64,000 nucleotides of DNA, from NCBI RefSeq assembly GCF_001908725.1, contig NZ_CP018725.1, positions 2,852,001-2,916,000 on the forward strand. The letters run 5' to 3'. Shown one piece after another: positions 47,321-58,492 of the stretch (position 1 is the first letter of the stretch; every line of letters starts with the position of its first letter). The position numbers and the translations under genes are program-made. The DNA is from Xanthomonas vesicatoria ATCC 35937 (GTDB lineage Bacteria > Pseudomonadota > Gammaproteobacteria > Xanthomonadales > Xanthomonadaceae). The notes beneath the pieces were generated by a model. The model saw nothing but the letters and a program-made list of their open reading frames with translations, was not told the origin of the DNA and made no database searches.

Positions 47321-47341
47321 TGTGGATGGACCTGTGAATAA
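47321..47341. promoter_or_regulatory. Two near-consensus DnaA boxes upstream of dnaA
   Basis: TGTGGATGG at 47321-47329 and TGTGAATAA at 47333-47341 are two- and one-mismatch variants of the DnaA box (TGTGGATAA). They lie in the 242-base rpmH-dnaA gap and are well placed for autoregulation of dnaA. Confidence 0.55.
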
Positions 47342-47454
47342 GTCTGGGAAAAGCCTGCCCGCGGTGCTAGTCTGGTCCATCCTCTTTTCACTTCCGGGCT
47401 GCGTGCACGGCGCCTTGCTGCGCGCCGCAGCCAGCAACAGATGATCACACTTTG

Positions 47455-48783
47455 ATGGATGCTTGGCCCCGCTGTCTGGAACGTCTTGAAGCTGAATTCC
47501 CGCCCGAAGATGTCCACACCTGGTTGAAACCCCTGCAAGCCGAAGACCGCGGCGACGGCATCGTGCTGTATGCCCCGAATGCCTTCATCGTCGACCAGGT
47601 TCGCGAACGTTACCTGCCGCGCATTCGCGAGCTGCTGGCGTACTTCGCCGGCAATGGCGAGGTGGCACTGGCGGTGGGCTCCCGTCCGCGTGCCCCGGAA
47701 CCTGCTCCGGCACCGATGGCCGCGCCCAGTGCGCCGGTCGCCGCGCCGATCGTGCCGTTTGCTGGCAACCTCGATTCGCACTACACCTTCGCCAACTTCG
47801 TCGAAGGCCGTAGCAACCAGCTCGGCCTTGCCGCGGCGATCCAGGCTGCGCAGAAGCCAGGCGACCGCGCGCACAACCCGCTGTTGCTGTACGGCAGCAC
47901 CGGCCTAGGCAAGACCCACCTGATGTTCGCTGCCGGCAATGCGTTGCGCCAGGCCAACCCTGCCGCCAAGGTGATGTATTTGCGCTCGGAGCAGTTTTTC
48001 AGCGCGATGATCCGGGCGCTGCAGGACAAGGCGATGGACCAGTTCAAACGCCAGTTCCAGCAGATCGATGCGCTGCTGATCGACGACATCCAGTTTTTCG
48101 CCGGCAAGGACCGTACCCAGGAAGAGTTCTTCCACACCTTCAACGCGCTGTTCGACGGCCGCCAGCAGATCATCCTGACCTGCGACCGCTACCCGCGCGA
48201 AGTCGAGGGCCTGGAGCCGCGACTGAAGTCGCGCCTGGCCTGGGGCCTGTCGGTGGCGATCGACCCACCGGATTTCGAAACCCGCGCGGCGATCGTGCTG
48301 GCCAAGGCGCGCGAGCGCGGTGCCGATATTCCCGACGACGTGGCGTTTTTGATCGCCAAGAAGATGCGCTCGAACGTGCGCGATCTGGAAGGCGCGCTCA
48401 ACACCCTGGTGGCCCGCGCCAACTTCACCGGCCGCTCGATCACCGTCGAATTCGCCCAGGAGACGCTGCGCGACCTGCTGCGGGCCCAGCAGCAGGCGAT
48501 CGGCATCCCCAACATCCAGAAGACCGTGGCGGATTACTACGGCCTGCAGATGAAGGATCTGCTCTCCAAGCGCCGCACCCGGTCGCTCGCACGTCCGCGC
48601 CAGGTGGCGATGGCGCTGGCCAAGGAGTTGACCGAGCACAGCCTGCCCGAGATTGGCGACGCCTTTGCCGGTCGCGACCACACCACCGTGCTGCATGCCT
48701 GCCGGCAGATCCGCACCCTGATGGAGGCCGACGGCAAGCTGCGCGAGGACTGGGAAAAGCTGATCCGCAAGCTCAGCGAATGA
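47455..48783 (+). CDS. dnaA: Chromosomal replication initiator DnaA
   Basis: 442 residues. Domain I is at the N-terminus, followed by a short Pro/Ala linker (about 80-105). The AAA+ domain has Walker [13 protein letters not shown] near residue 147, Walker [14 protein letters not shown] near 207, and sensor residues. The C-terminal domain IV has the signature [15 protein letters not shown] near 404, which binds DnaA boxes. The ATG at 47455 directly follows an in-frame [11 protein letters not shown] is the usual beginning. It binds and melts oriC. Confidence 0.98.
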   Translation: MDAWPRCLERLEAEFPPEDVHTWLKPLQAEDRGDGIVLYAPNAFIVDQVRERYLPRIRELLAYFAGNGEVALAVGSRPRAPEPAPAPMAAPSAPVAAPIVPFAGNLDSHYTFANFVEGRSNQLGLAAAIQAAQKPGDRAHNPLLLYGSTGLGKTHLMFAAGNALRQANPAAKVMYLRSEQFFSAMIRALQDKAMDQFKRQFQQIDALLIDDIQFFAGKDRTQEEFFHTFNALFDGRQQIILTCDRYPREVEGLEPRLKSRLAWGLSVAIDPPDFETRAAIVLAKARERGADIPDDVAFLIAKKMRSNVRDLEGALNTLVARANFTGRSITVEFAQETLRDLLRAQQQAIGIPNIQKTVADYYGLQMKDLLSKRRTRSLARPRQVAMALAKELTEHSLPEIGDAFAGRDHTTVLHACRQIRTLMEADGKLREDWEKLIRKLSE

Positions 48784-49060
48784 GTCGGCCGGCCTACTGA
48801 CGGCATGCATGGAAGAAATGCGTGGAAACGTTGGGGTCAAATGCGGGAGAATCTGTGGATAACGTTGCGCCGTGGTCCGAGCAGAAAACTATCCACAGGT
48901 TTTACCGCAAGGCCAGGGGCACTAATCCAATGACTTTCATGCGCTGAATTGTCTTTGGAAACAAATAGTTATGGTGGTTATCCGCTGAAAACGGCCCTAC
49001 CATCACCACCAAGCTTTTGATTTATTCCATATCTTTTAAAGCATAGGGGCACGGAACCAC
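48784..49060. other. oriC: dnaA-dnaN intergenic region, likely oriC
   Basis: 277 bases. DnaA boxes: TGTGGATAA at 48854-48862 (perfect, minus orientation), CTATCCACA at 48889-48897 (one mismatch) and TTATCCGCT at 48978-48986 (two mismatches). Just beyond the last box lies a series of trinucleotides with central A (TAC-CAT-CAC-CAC-CAA, 48998-49012) and then an AT-rich stretch (49013-49044). This order, box then trios then AT-rich DNA, resembles the bacterial origin unwinding module. The position between dnaA and dnaN fits the known Xanthomonas origin location, from memory. Confidence 0.8.
48993..49050. repeat. Left copy of inverted element flanking dnaN
   Basis: Bases 48993-49015 (GGCCCTACCATC...AAGCT) recur as an exact reverse complement at 50861-50883. 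The following AT-rich 35 bases also align with the reverse complement of 50826-50860. Together with its mate it brackets dnaN. Confidence 0.85.
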
Positions 49061-50161
49061 ATGCGTTTTACACTGCAGCGCGAAGCCTTCCTCAAACCGT
49101 TGGCCCAAGTGGTCAATGTGGTCGAACGCCGTCAAACCCTGCCTGTGCTGGCCAATCTGCTGGTGCAGGTCAAGGACGGACAGGTCTCGTTGACCGGCAC
49201 GGACCTGGAAGTGGAAATGATCTCGCGCACGATGGTGGAAGACGCGCAGGACGGCGAAACCACGATTCCGGCGCGCAAGTTGTTCGACATCCTGCGCGCC
49301 CTTCCCGACGGTAGCCGCGTCACCATCTCGCAGACCGGCGACAAGGTCACCGTACAGGCCGGACGTAGCCGCTTCACGCTGGCGACGCTGCCGGCCAATG
49401 ACTTCCCGTCCGTGGACGAGGTCGAGGCGACCGAACGTGTCGCCGTGCCGGAAGCGGCGTTGAAGGAGCTGATCGAACGCACAGCGTTCGCGATGGCGCA
49501 GCAGGACGTGCGCTATTACCTCAACGGCCTGCTGTTCGATCTGCGCGACGGGCTGCTGCGCTGCGTGGCCACCGATGGTCACCGTCTGGCGCTGTGCGAA
49601 ACCGAGTTGGAAAAAGCTGGCGGCGCCAAGCGCCAGATCATCGTGCCGCGGAAAGGCGTGACCGAGCTGCTGCGCTTGCTGGAAGCGGCCGATCGTGAGG
49701 TCGAACTGGAAGTCGGTCGCAGCCATATCCGCGTCAAACGCGGCGATGTGACGTTTACCTCCAAGCTCATCGATGGGCGCTTCCCGGATTACGAAGCAGT
49801 GATCCCGATCGGCGCAGACCGTGAGGTCAAGGTGGATCGCGAAGCGTTGCGTGCTTCGCTACAGCGTGCGGCCATCCTGTCGAACGAAAAGTACCGCGGC
49901 GTTCGCGTGGAAGTCTCACCGGGGCAGTTGAAGATCAGTGCGCACAATCCTGAGCAGGAAGAGGCGCAGGAAGAAATCGAAGCCGATACCAAGGTCGACG
50001 ACCTGGCGATTGGCTTCAACGTGAACTATCTGCTGGATGCGCTTTCCGCGTTGCGCGACGAGCATGTGGTGATTCAGCTGCGCGATGCCAACTCGTCCGC
50101 ACTCGTGCGTGAGGCAAGCAGCGAGAAGTCCCGCCATGTGGTGATGCCGCTGCGTCTCTGA
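49061..50161 (+). CDS. dnaN: DNA polymerase III beta clamp
   Basis: 366 residues, the usual clamp length. Three repeated clamp domains start MRFTLQREAFLKPLAQVVNVVERRQTLPVLANLLV and end with the conserved YLLDALSALRDEHVVIQLRDANSSALVRE...YVVMPLRL-type tail (here HVVMPLRL). It tethers Pol III and other enzymes to DNA. It lies between two origin-like intergenic regions. A terminator follows the stop after a parS-like site. Confidence 0.98.
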   Translation: MRFTLQREAFLKPLAQVVNVVERRQTLPVLANLLVQVKDGQVSLTGTDLEVEMISRTMVEDAQDGETTIPARKLFDILRALPDGSRVTISQTGDKVTVQAGRSRFTLATLPANDFPSVDEVEATERVAVPEAALKELIERTAFAMAQQDVRYYLNGLLFDLRDGLLRCVATDGHRLALCETELEKAGGAKRQIIVPRKGVTELLRLLEAADREVELEVGRSHIRVKRGDVTFTSKLIDGRFPDYEAVIPIGADREVKVDREALRASLQRAAILSNEKYRGVRVEVSPGQLKISAHNPEQEEAQEEIEADTKVDDLAIGFNVNYLLDALSALRDEHVVIQLRDANSSALVREASSEKSRHVVMPLRL

Positions 50162-50167
50162 CGTGGC

Positions 50168-50181
50168 GTTCCACGTGGAAC
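50168..50181. promoter_or_regulatory. parS: parS site 1
   Basis: GTTCCACGTGGAAC, a perfect 14-bp palindrome identical to the core parS sequence of pseudomonads. It lies seven bases after the dnaN stop and before its terminator. ParB binds such sites to start chromosome segregation. Confidence 0.88.
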
Positions 50182-50186
50182 ACGAA

Positions 50187-50213
50187 TGCCCGGCGAGAGT
50201 CGGGCTTTTTTTT
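50187..50213 (+). terminator. Rho-independent terminator of dnaN
   Basis: GCCCG-8 nt loop-CGGGC followed by an eight-base T run. Confidence 0.85.
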
Positions 50214-51139
50214 GTGTCCCGGGTTTCGAGGTAATGGCTGTTATGGCCAAGAAACTTCGATGAGAACGAACGTCTCTTCATCCAGGAGCTTCGACGAAGC
50301 CGTTGCGGGTGCGTTTGCTAATTAGGTCGCCGCAACGATTCGAAATCTGGCGCTAATCCACGCGTGGGGAGCGTGTGCTCCTCTCGGTCTGTTTGCCTCG
50401 CCGGCCCGTGAGCTTCCAACAGCTCACCTAGGACGGCAATCGCAGTGCAACCAGCGTTGCGATTAGATGTTGTCGGACCCGTTATTGGCCAACATCACAG
50501 ATGCTCGCGCCCAGTTAAGGGGGTCACGACTGGCGCGTACGTCCCTCTGGAAAGAGTGGACGCCTTCGTTCACATTCGCAATCGCCCGGGTTGCAAAATC
50601 TAGACCGGCCAATTTCGATCATGACGCATATCGAGTTGTTGGAAATCGAGGCACAGTGCCGACTCTCGCGTGCTGTCTCAGCGCGTATGAGATAAGCGCA
50701 GTTTTCCCCGGATGCATTTTTTTTTGTGATTTTTTACAAACAATGAATGAATTCATTAAAGACCAGGGCGCGGCTGTTGTCGACTGTCTTCGCCCTACCC
50801 GAACCAGCTTTTTGACTTATGCACATCCCGCTCTGCTTTTAAAAATAGAAATAAACTAAGAGCTTGGTGGTGATGGTAGGGCCAGATTTCGCTTGAAAGT
50901 AGGTCAAGTGATTGTTTTTACTGCATTTCTAGGCATCGAAACCCTGTGTTTTAACCGCCCTTTCCCGCCGTTTAACCTGTGGATAAGGTCAAAGGACTCT
51001 TCTAACTCCGATTTTGTCCCCAAGTTATCCCCAGCCTGCGCAGACGTGCTTGGATCTACCTATCGCGCGTATTTCGTATCAATCACGTATCCTGCGCAGC
51101 GACCGGGGAGCCGGATCAGAACCCGGAGCAGATTGATCG
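50214..51139. other. Long AT-rich dnaN-recF region with DnaA boxes
   Basis: About 930 bases, clearly less GC-rich than the genes. It contains runs such as TTTTTTTTTGTGATTTTTTAC (50717-50737), the palindrome AATGAATTCATT (50746-50757), the right copy of the inverted element (50826-50883), a perfect DnaA box TGTGGATAA at 50978-50986 and TTATCCCCA at 51025-51033. An open frame at 50467-50859 (130 codons) has no recognisable domain and I do not call it a gene. The recF promoter must lie near the end. Confidence 0.7.
50826..50883. repeat. Right copy of inverted element flanking dnaN
   Basis: Bases 50861-50883 are the exact reverse complement of 48993-49015, and the AT-rich 50826-50860 aligns with the other copy's flank. 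DnaA box 50978-50986 lies on its outer side, mirroring the left copy. Confidence 0.85.
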
Positions 51140-52246
51140 ATGCACGTCGTGCGGTTGTCTATTCATCGGCTTCGTCGCTTCGAGGCAGTCGAGCTCTATC
51201 CCACCAGCGCCTTGAACCTGCTGACCGGTGATAACGGCGCGGGCAAGACCAGCGTGCTCGAAGCACTGCACCTGATGGCATATGGCCGCAGTTTCCGTGG
51301 CCGTGTGCGCGACGGGCTGATTCAACAAGGCGCCAGCGATCTGGAAGTCTTCGTCGAATGGCGCGAAGGCACAGGAGAAGCCGGGGAACGCTCAAGGCGT
51401 GCAGGACTGCGCCACACCGGACAAGAGTGGACCGGGCGGCTTGATGGCGAGGATGTCGCGCAACTCGGCTCGCTTTGCGCGGCGCTGGCGGTGATCACGT
51501 TCGAACCGGGAAGCCATGTCCTCATCAGCGGCGGTGGTGAGCCGCGGCGCCGGTTCCTGGACTGGGGTTTGTTTCACGTGGAACCTGACTTTCTGGCACT
51601 GTGGCGGCGTTATGCACGTGCACTCAAGCAGCGCAACGCCCTGCTCAAGCAAGGGGCGCAGCCGCGCATGCTTGATGCTTGGGATCATGAACTCGCCGAA
51701 TCGGGGGAAACGCTCACCTCCAGACGCTTGCGCTACCTTGAGAGGCTTCAAGAACGCCTGATACCGGTTGCCACTGCGATTGCACCATCGCTAGGGCTGT
51801 CGGCGCTGGAGTTCGCGCCGGGATGGAAGCGGCATGAGGTCTCGCTTGCAGACGCTCTCCTGCTGGCACGCGAACGAGACCGCCAGAATGGCTATACCTC
51901 GCAGGGCCCGCACCGCGCCGACTGGGCGCCCCGGTTTGACGCACTTCCCGGCAAGGACGCCCTGTCGCGTGGCCAGGCCAAACTGACCGCGCTAGCCTGC
52001 CTGCTCGCTCAGGCCGAGGATTTCGCCCACGAGCGTGGCGAATGGCCAGTAATCGCACTGGACGACCTAGGCTCGGAGCTCGATCGGCATCATCAGGCCA
52101 GCGTGCTGCAGCGGCTTGCCGCCGCACCGACCCAGGTGCTGATCACTGCGACGGAAACACCCCCGGGCCTCGCTGACGCCGGCAAGCTCCTATATCGGTT
52201 CCACGTGGAACATGGGAAGGTCAGCGCAGAAGTTGCGGCTAGTTAA
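51140..52246 (+). CDS. recF: Recombination mediator RecF
   Basis: 368 residues. SMC-like ATPase head that helps RecOR load RecA at gaps. Walker A is LLTGDNGAGKTSVLEALHLMAYGRSF near residue 31, the signature motif LSRGQAKLTALACLLAQAEDF near 276, and Walker B VIALDDLGSELD near 308. Two parS-like palindromes are embedded in its coding sequence, each encoding F-H-V-E. It is followed by gyrB in the same direction after 251 bases. Confidence 0.96.
   Translation: MHVVRLSIHRLRRFEAVELYPTSALNLLTGDNGAGKTSVLEALHLMAYGRSFRGRVRDGLIQQGASDLEVFVEWREGTGEAGERSRRAGLRHTGQEWTGRLDGEDVAQLGSLCAALAVITFEPGSHVLISGGGEPRRRFLDWGLFHVEPDFLALWRRYARALKQRNALLKQGAQPRMLDAWDHELAESGETLTSRRLRYLERLQERLIPVATAIAPSLGLSALEFAPGWKRHEVSLADALLLARERDRQNGYTSQGPHRADWAPRFDALPGKDALSRGQAKLTALACLLAQAEDFAHERGEWPVIALDDLGSELDRHHQASVLQRLAAAPTQVLITATETPPGLADAGKLLYRFHVEHGKVSAEVAAS
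51571..51584. promoter_or_regulatory. parS: parS-like site 2, inside recF
   Basis: GTTTCACGTGGAAC differs at one base from the perfect palindrome GTTCCACGTGGAAC. It encodes part of LFHVEP in RecF. Confidence 0.7.
52198..52211. promoter_or_regulatory. parS: parS site 3, in the 3' end of recF
   Basis: GTTCCACGTGGAAC, a perfect palindrome identical to site 1, within the codons for RFHVEH of RecF. Confidence 0.88.
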
Positions 52247-52408
52247 GAACCCACGCGTGTGCGTAGCGAGCACATCTCAGTTTGGTGTGGGGCGCTAAGC
52301 CCAGGAGCAAATGAATGGAACACGCCGAACGGGGCGCTAGCCCCGCCGGCGTTGAGGCGCGTGCATCGCGTTGATCGGCGCTTAAGCCCACGGGCAGAGC
52401 GGGCCGAC

Positions 52409-54942
<2,534 letters not shown>

Positions 54943-55009
54943 GCCGCCTGTGTCGTACCGGCGCAACGCTGCGGCGTTGTGCCGCCGACCCGGTGTTCGC
55001 AGGACGACG

Positions 55010-55846
55010 ATGAGCACAGACCTTCCGCCCTCCCCGGCACCGCCCAGCGCTGCCGGCCGCCCCCCGTTGCCGCCCGTGTTGCTTGGTTTCGGCATCGACG
55101 TCTTGATCGCCGTCGGCCTGTTGCTCAGCCTGAGCGTGGCCGGTTTTGCGGTCTGGGGTGCGGTACGGGGCATTGGGTATGCGCAGACGGCCAAGGCGCA
55201 GGGCCTGACGCCCTCCGCCGCCGAGGTCATGGCCGCAATCGGCCAACCCGGGGTGATGGTCCAATTGCTTACCGCCCTGGTCAGCACCGCCACGCCGGCC
55301 GTGCTGCTGTACTTCTGGCGCCGCCGCGCCACCCCTGTTGAGCAGGTCGCCTCGCGCGTAGCGGTGCGTCGTGCGTCCACGTGGGGCTGGACCGCCCTGA
55401 TTGCCTTTGCGGTGTTTGTGCTCAGCAACCTGGTCAGCGTGGTCGCCTCGGCACTGGGCATCAAACCGGTGCCGACCAACCTGCCGCTGATGGAAGAAGC
55501 CATCCAGCAGTGGCCGCTGGCACTGGTGCTGTTCGCGGTGGTGATCGCTCCGGCCTACGAAGAACTGTTGTTCCGGCGCGTGTTGTTCGGTCGCCTATTG
55601 GCCGCCGGCCGCCCCTGGCTGGGGATCGCCTTGAGCGGCGCCTTGTTTGCGCTGGTGCACGAAGTGCCCGGCATCAGTGGCAACGGCCCTGCGGCCATCG
55701 CCCAGCTGTGGCTGGTCTACGGCAGCATGGGCGCGGCATTTGCCTGGCTGTACTGGCGTACCGGCACGCTGTGGGCGCCGATCGCCGCGCACGGTATCAA
55801 CAACGCCACTGCCCTGGCCGCGTTGTACTTTTTCGGGATCGGGTAA
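55010..55846 (+). CDS. CPBP intramembrane metalloprotease family protein
   Basis: 278 residues with about seven hydrophobic segments after a Pro/Ala-rich cytoplasmic N-terminus. The CPBP/Abi motifs are VIAPAYEELLFRRVLFG (EExxxR, glutamate catalytic), ALFALVHEVPG (His) and APIAAHGINNATAL (HxxxN). Such proteins process prenylated or peptide substrates or bacteriocins in other bacteria; the substrate here is unknown. AGGACG precedes the ATG at 55010. Confidence 0.88.
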   Translation: MSTDLPPSPAPPSAAGRPPLPPVLLGFGIDVLIAVGLLLSLSVAGFAVWGAVRGIGYAQTAKAQGLTPSAAEVMAAIGQPGVMVQLLTALVSTATPAVLLYFWRRRATPVEQVASRVAVRRASTWGWTALIAFAVFVLSNLVSVVASALGIKPVPTNLPLMEEAIQQWPLALVLFAVVIAPAYEELLFRRVLFGRLLAAGRPWLGIALSGALFALVHEVPGISGNGPAAIAQLWLVYGSMGAAFAWLYWRTGTLWAPIAAHGINNATALAALYFFGIG

Positions 55847-56052
55847 GTCGGCTCAGCGCCGCGATGGGCATGTTGCCAAGGCCATCGTGATCGGTACCCG
55901 TGATCGATCTGCCCGGCACTTCACCCCGAACCAAGCGCGCGATGGGGCGTTTATCTAAGCGTCGTTCGCCGCGTTTTGTTGCCCGATCCGAGCTGCTTGA
56001 CGAAAAGTTAAGACGAGCCTGCCAAAATGGCGGCCGGATTCAGGGGGATCGA

Positions 56053-56859
56053 ATGAAAGCCAGGTTGTTGATCGTTGTTGCCGTCCTCGCGTTGACGGCA
56101 TGTGCCACCACCACCTCGCCTACCGGCCGCCGTCAGGTGGTGGGTGGTGTGTCGCAGGAGCAGCTCGACCAGTTGGGTGCGCAGTCGTTCGCGCAGACCA
56201 AGGCTAAGGAAAAAGTCAGCACCGATGGCAAGCAGAACGCCTACGTACAGTGCGTGGTCAATGCGCTGGTGGCGCAATTGCCAGTGCAGTGGCGCGAAAC
56301 CAAGTGGGAAACCGCGTTGTTCGTCGATGACGAAGCCAACGCGTTTGCCCTGCCCGGCGGCAAAGTTGGGGTGAACACCGGCATCTTCACTGTGGCCAAG
56401 ACGCAGGACCAGCTGGCTGCCGTGCTGGGGCACGAAATCGGCCACGTGATTTCGCGCCATCACGAAGAGCGCATCACCCGCCAGCTCGGGACACAGACCG
56501 GGCTGGGCATCATCGGCGCCCTCGCTGGCGCGGCGTATGGCGATGGCGCGGCCAGCGCAGTGAACCAGGTCGGCGGCATGACCGCACAGACGGTGTTCCT
56601 GCTGCCGGGGTCGCGCACCCAGGAAAGCGAAGCCGACGTGGTCGGTCAGCGGCTGATGGCCCAAGCCGGCTTCGACCCGGCCCAGGCGGTCACGCTGTGG
56701 CAGAACATGATGGCTGCCAGCGGCAATCGTCAACCGCAGTGGCTGTCCACCCACCCCGACCCGGCCAATCGCATTCGCGAGCTGCAGGCCGACGTCAGTC
56801 AGCTCGAGCCGGTATACCAGCAGGCTCGGCAGGCCGGACGCGCCCCACGGTGTGGCTAG
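56053..56859 (+). CDS. M48-family metallopeptidase lipoprotein (LoiP/YggG-like)
   Basis: 268 residues. Lipoprotein signal MKARLLIVVAVLALTACAT, then the M48 core: NAFALPGGKVGVNTGIF, VLGHEIGHVISRHHEER (HExxH zinc motif), and QESEADVVGQRLMAQAGF (third zinc ligand Glu). WLSTHPDPANRI is the usual C-terminal motif. It is likely an outer-membrane-attached periplasmic protease in quality control. AGGGGGA lies at good distance from the ATG. Confidence 0.93.
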   Translation: MKARLLIVVAVLALTACATTTSPTGRRQVVGGVSQEQLDQLGAQSFAQTKAKEKVSTDGKQNAYVQCVVNALVAQLPVQWRETKWETALFVDDEANAFALPGGKVGVNTGIFTVAKTQDQLAAVLGHEIGHVISRHHEERITRQLGTQTGLGIIGALAGAAYGDGAASAVNQVGGMTAQTVFLLPGSRTQESEADVVGQRLMAQAGFDPAQAVTLWQNMMAASGNRQPQWLSTHPDPANRIRELQADVSQLEPVYQQARQAGRAPRCG

Positions 56860-57143
56860 GTGCCGGGCGAGGTGACACTGCTATCGATGCTGGCGTCCCT
56901 GAGATCGCCCAATCGCCTGCTGTAGCGGCCTGGCATCGGCGCATCGCCCGCACCACACGCTCACTCTCGATCCCTTACCGTTAGTCGCCCTAAGCACCTG
57001 CACCATGTCCCGATTGCCGCACCACAACATGGAAACCGTTTTCGGGAACTGAGACTTTCTGCTAAGTTTGCCGGCTCAGATTTTTCGTACAGCTTCCATT
57101 CCGCTTTTCGCACCGCCCAACGGCGGCTCGTCCGAGGTGAAAC

Positions 57144-58340
57144 ATGAAACTGCTCAACCGCAAGCAAGCCCTGTTGTCCCTGTTCATCGCAGCGTCCCTG
57201 GGCGGGGCTGTGGTCACCGATGCGGTCGCGCAGTCGGACCGTTCTTCCGAACGTGCCGCGCGCAAGTCCAAGGGCAATGGCAAGGCCGAAGAGCTGTATC
57301 CGCAGGCGACCCGTCAGGCGCCGACGATCAAGCCGTCGTCCAAGCTGAGCAGCAAGCTGCAGAAGTTGATCGAAACCTTCAACAAGGGCGAAGACTATCC
57401 GGGCGTGCGCAGCCAGGCCGACGAGATCCTGGCCAACAGCGCTGCCAACGAAGCCGACAAGGCGCTGGCCGCCCAGCTGGCCGCGCAGGCCGCCTATAAC
57501 CTGGACGACACCGCCGGCGCCAAGAAGTACCTGCAGCAGGCCATCGGCCTGAACGCGTTGGACAACAACGGCCAGTTCCAGTCGATGTTGATGCTGGCGC
57601 AGTTGCAGATGCAGGACGATCAGCAGGCCGAAGGTCTGGCCACGCTGGACAAGTATCTGGACGAGAGCAAGTCGCAGCGCCCGGAAGACCTGATCCTCAA
57701 GGGTCAGGCGCTGTACCAGGCCGAGCGCTACAAGGAAGCGATCCCGGTGTTGAAGCAGGCCATCGCCGCCTCGCCCGAGCCGAAGGACACCTGGAACCAG
57801 CTGCTGATGGCTTCGTACGCCGAAGCCGGCCAGACCGGTGAAGCCGTGGCCGCCGCCGAAGCGCTGGCCGCCAAGACGCCCAACGACAAAAAGGCGCAGC
57901 TCAATCTGGCCAGCATGTACATGCAGGCCGACCAGATGGACAAGGCGGCCGGCGTGATGGACAAGCTGCGCGCCGCGGGCCAGTTGACCGAAGAAAAGGA
58001 ATACAAGCAGTTGTATTCCATCTACGCCAACACCGAGAACAAGGAAAAGGACGTTATCGCGGTCATCAATGAAGGTATGCAAAAAGGCATCCTCAAGCCT
58101 GATTATCAGACATACCTCGCGCTCGCGCAGTCTTATTACTACAGCGAGGACGTGCCGAAGGCGATCGAGAATTGGCAGAAGGCCGCACCGCTTTCCAAGG
58201 ACGGCGAGACCTATCTGAATCTGGCCAAGGTGCTGCATTCGGAAGGTCGCATCCCGGAGGCCAAGCAGGCCGCGCAGCAGGCGATCGCCAAGGGCGTCAA
58301 AAAACCCGAAGACGCCAAGAAGATCATCAACCTGAAGTAA
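57144..58340 (+). CDS. Periplasmic TPR protein upstream of tonB
   Basis: 398 residues with a signal peptide (ends near DAVAQSD, residue ~31) and at least six TPR-like units, e.g. LILKGQALYQAERYKEAIPVLKQAIAASPEP, AKAYLNL-type helices and YLNLAKVLHSEGRIPEAKQAAQQAI. The first 60 mature residues are basic and low-complexity. It lies 152 bases upstream of tonB in the same direction and so may join the TonB-ExbB-ExbD system, for instance as a periplasmic partner of TonB. I know no functional data. Confidence 0.85.
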   Translation: MKLLNRKQALLSLFIAASLGGAVVTDAVAQSDRSSERAARKSKGNGKAEELYPQATRQAPTIKPSSKLSSKLQKLIETFNKGEDYPGVRSQADEILANSAANEADKALAAQLAAQAAYNLDDTAGAKKYLQQAIGLNALDNNGQFQSMLMLAQLQMQDDQQAEGLATLDKYLDESKSQRPEDLILKGQALYQAERYKEAIPVLKQAIAASPEPKDTWNQLLMASYAEAGQTGEAVAAAEALAAKTPNDKKAQLNLASMYMQADQMDKAAGVMDKLRAAGQLTEEKEYKQLYSIYANTENKEKDVIAVINEGMQKGILKPDYQTYLALAQSYYYSEDVPKAIENWQKAAPLSKDGETYLNLAKVLHSEGRIPEAKQAAQQAIAKGVKKPEDAKKIINLK

Positions 58341-58492
58341 AAAAGAAAATAAACCCCCGAAATCCCTGTGTTTTTAGTGGTTACAGGACTCGGGATTGGT
58401 ATAAGCTTGGGAGTTCCTGCGGTGTCAAAGCCGTCCGAAAACCTGGGGATCATCACAGTGATCCGGGCCCCCACTGAAAGAGCCATTGGCGC

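Noticed and set aside
50467..50859. 130-codon open frame in the dnaN-recF gap
   Set aside because: No recognisable domain or ribosome site, odd composition, and it overlaps the AT-rich region and part of the inverted element, which better explain the sequence.
55379..55392. parS-like CACGTG in the CPBP gene
   Set aside because: Only the central hexamer is shared; flanks do not fit the palindrome.
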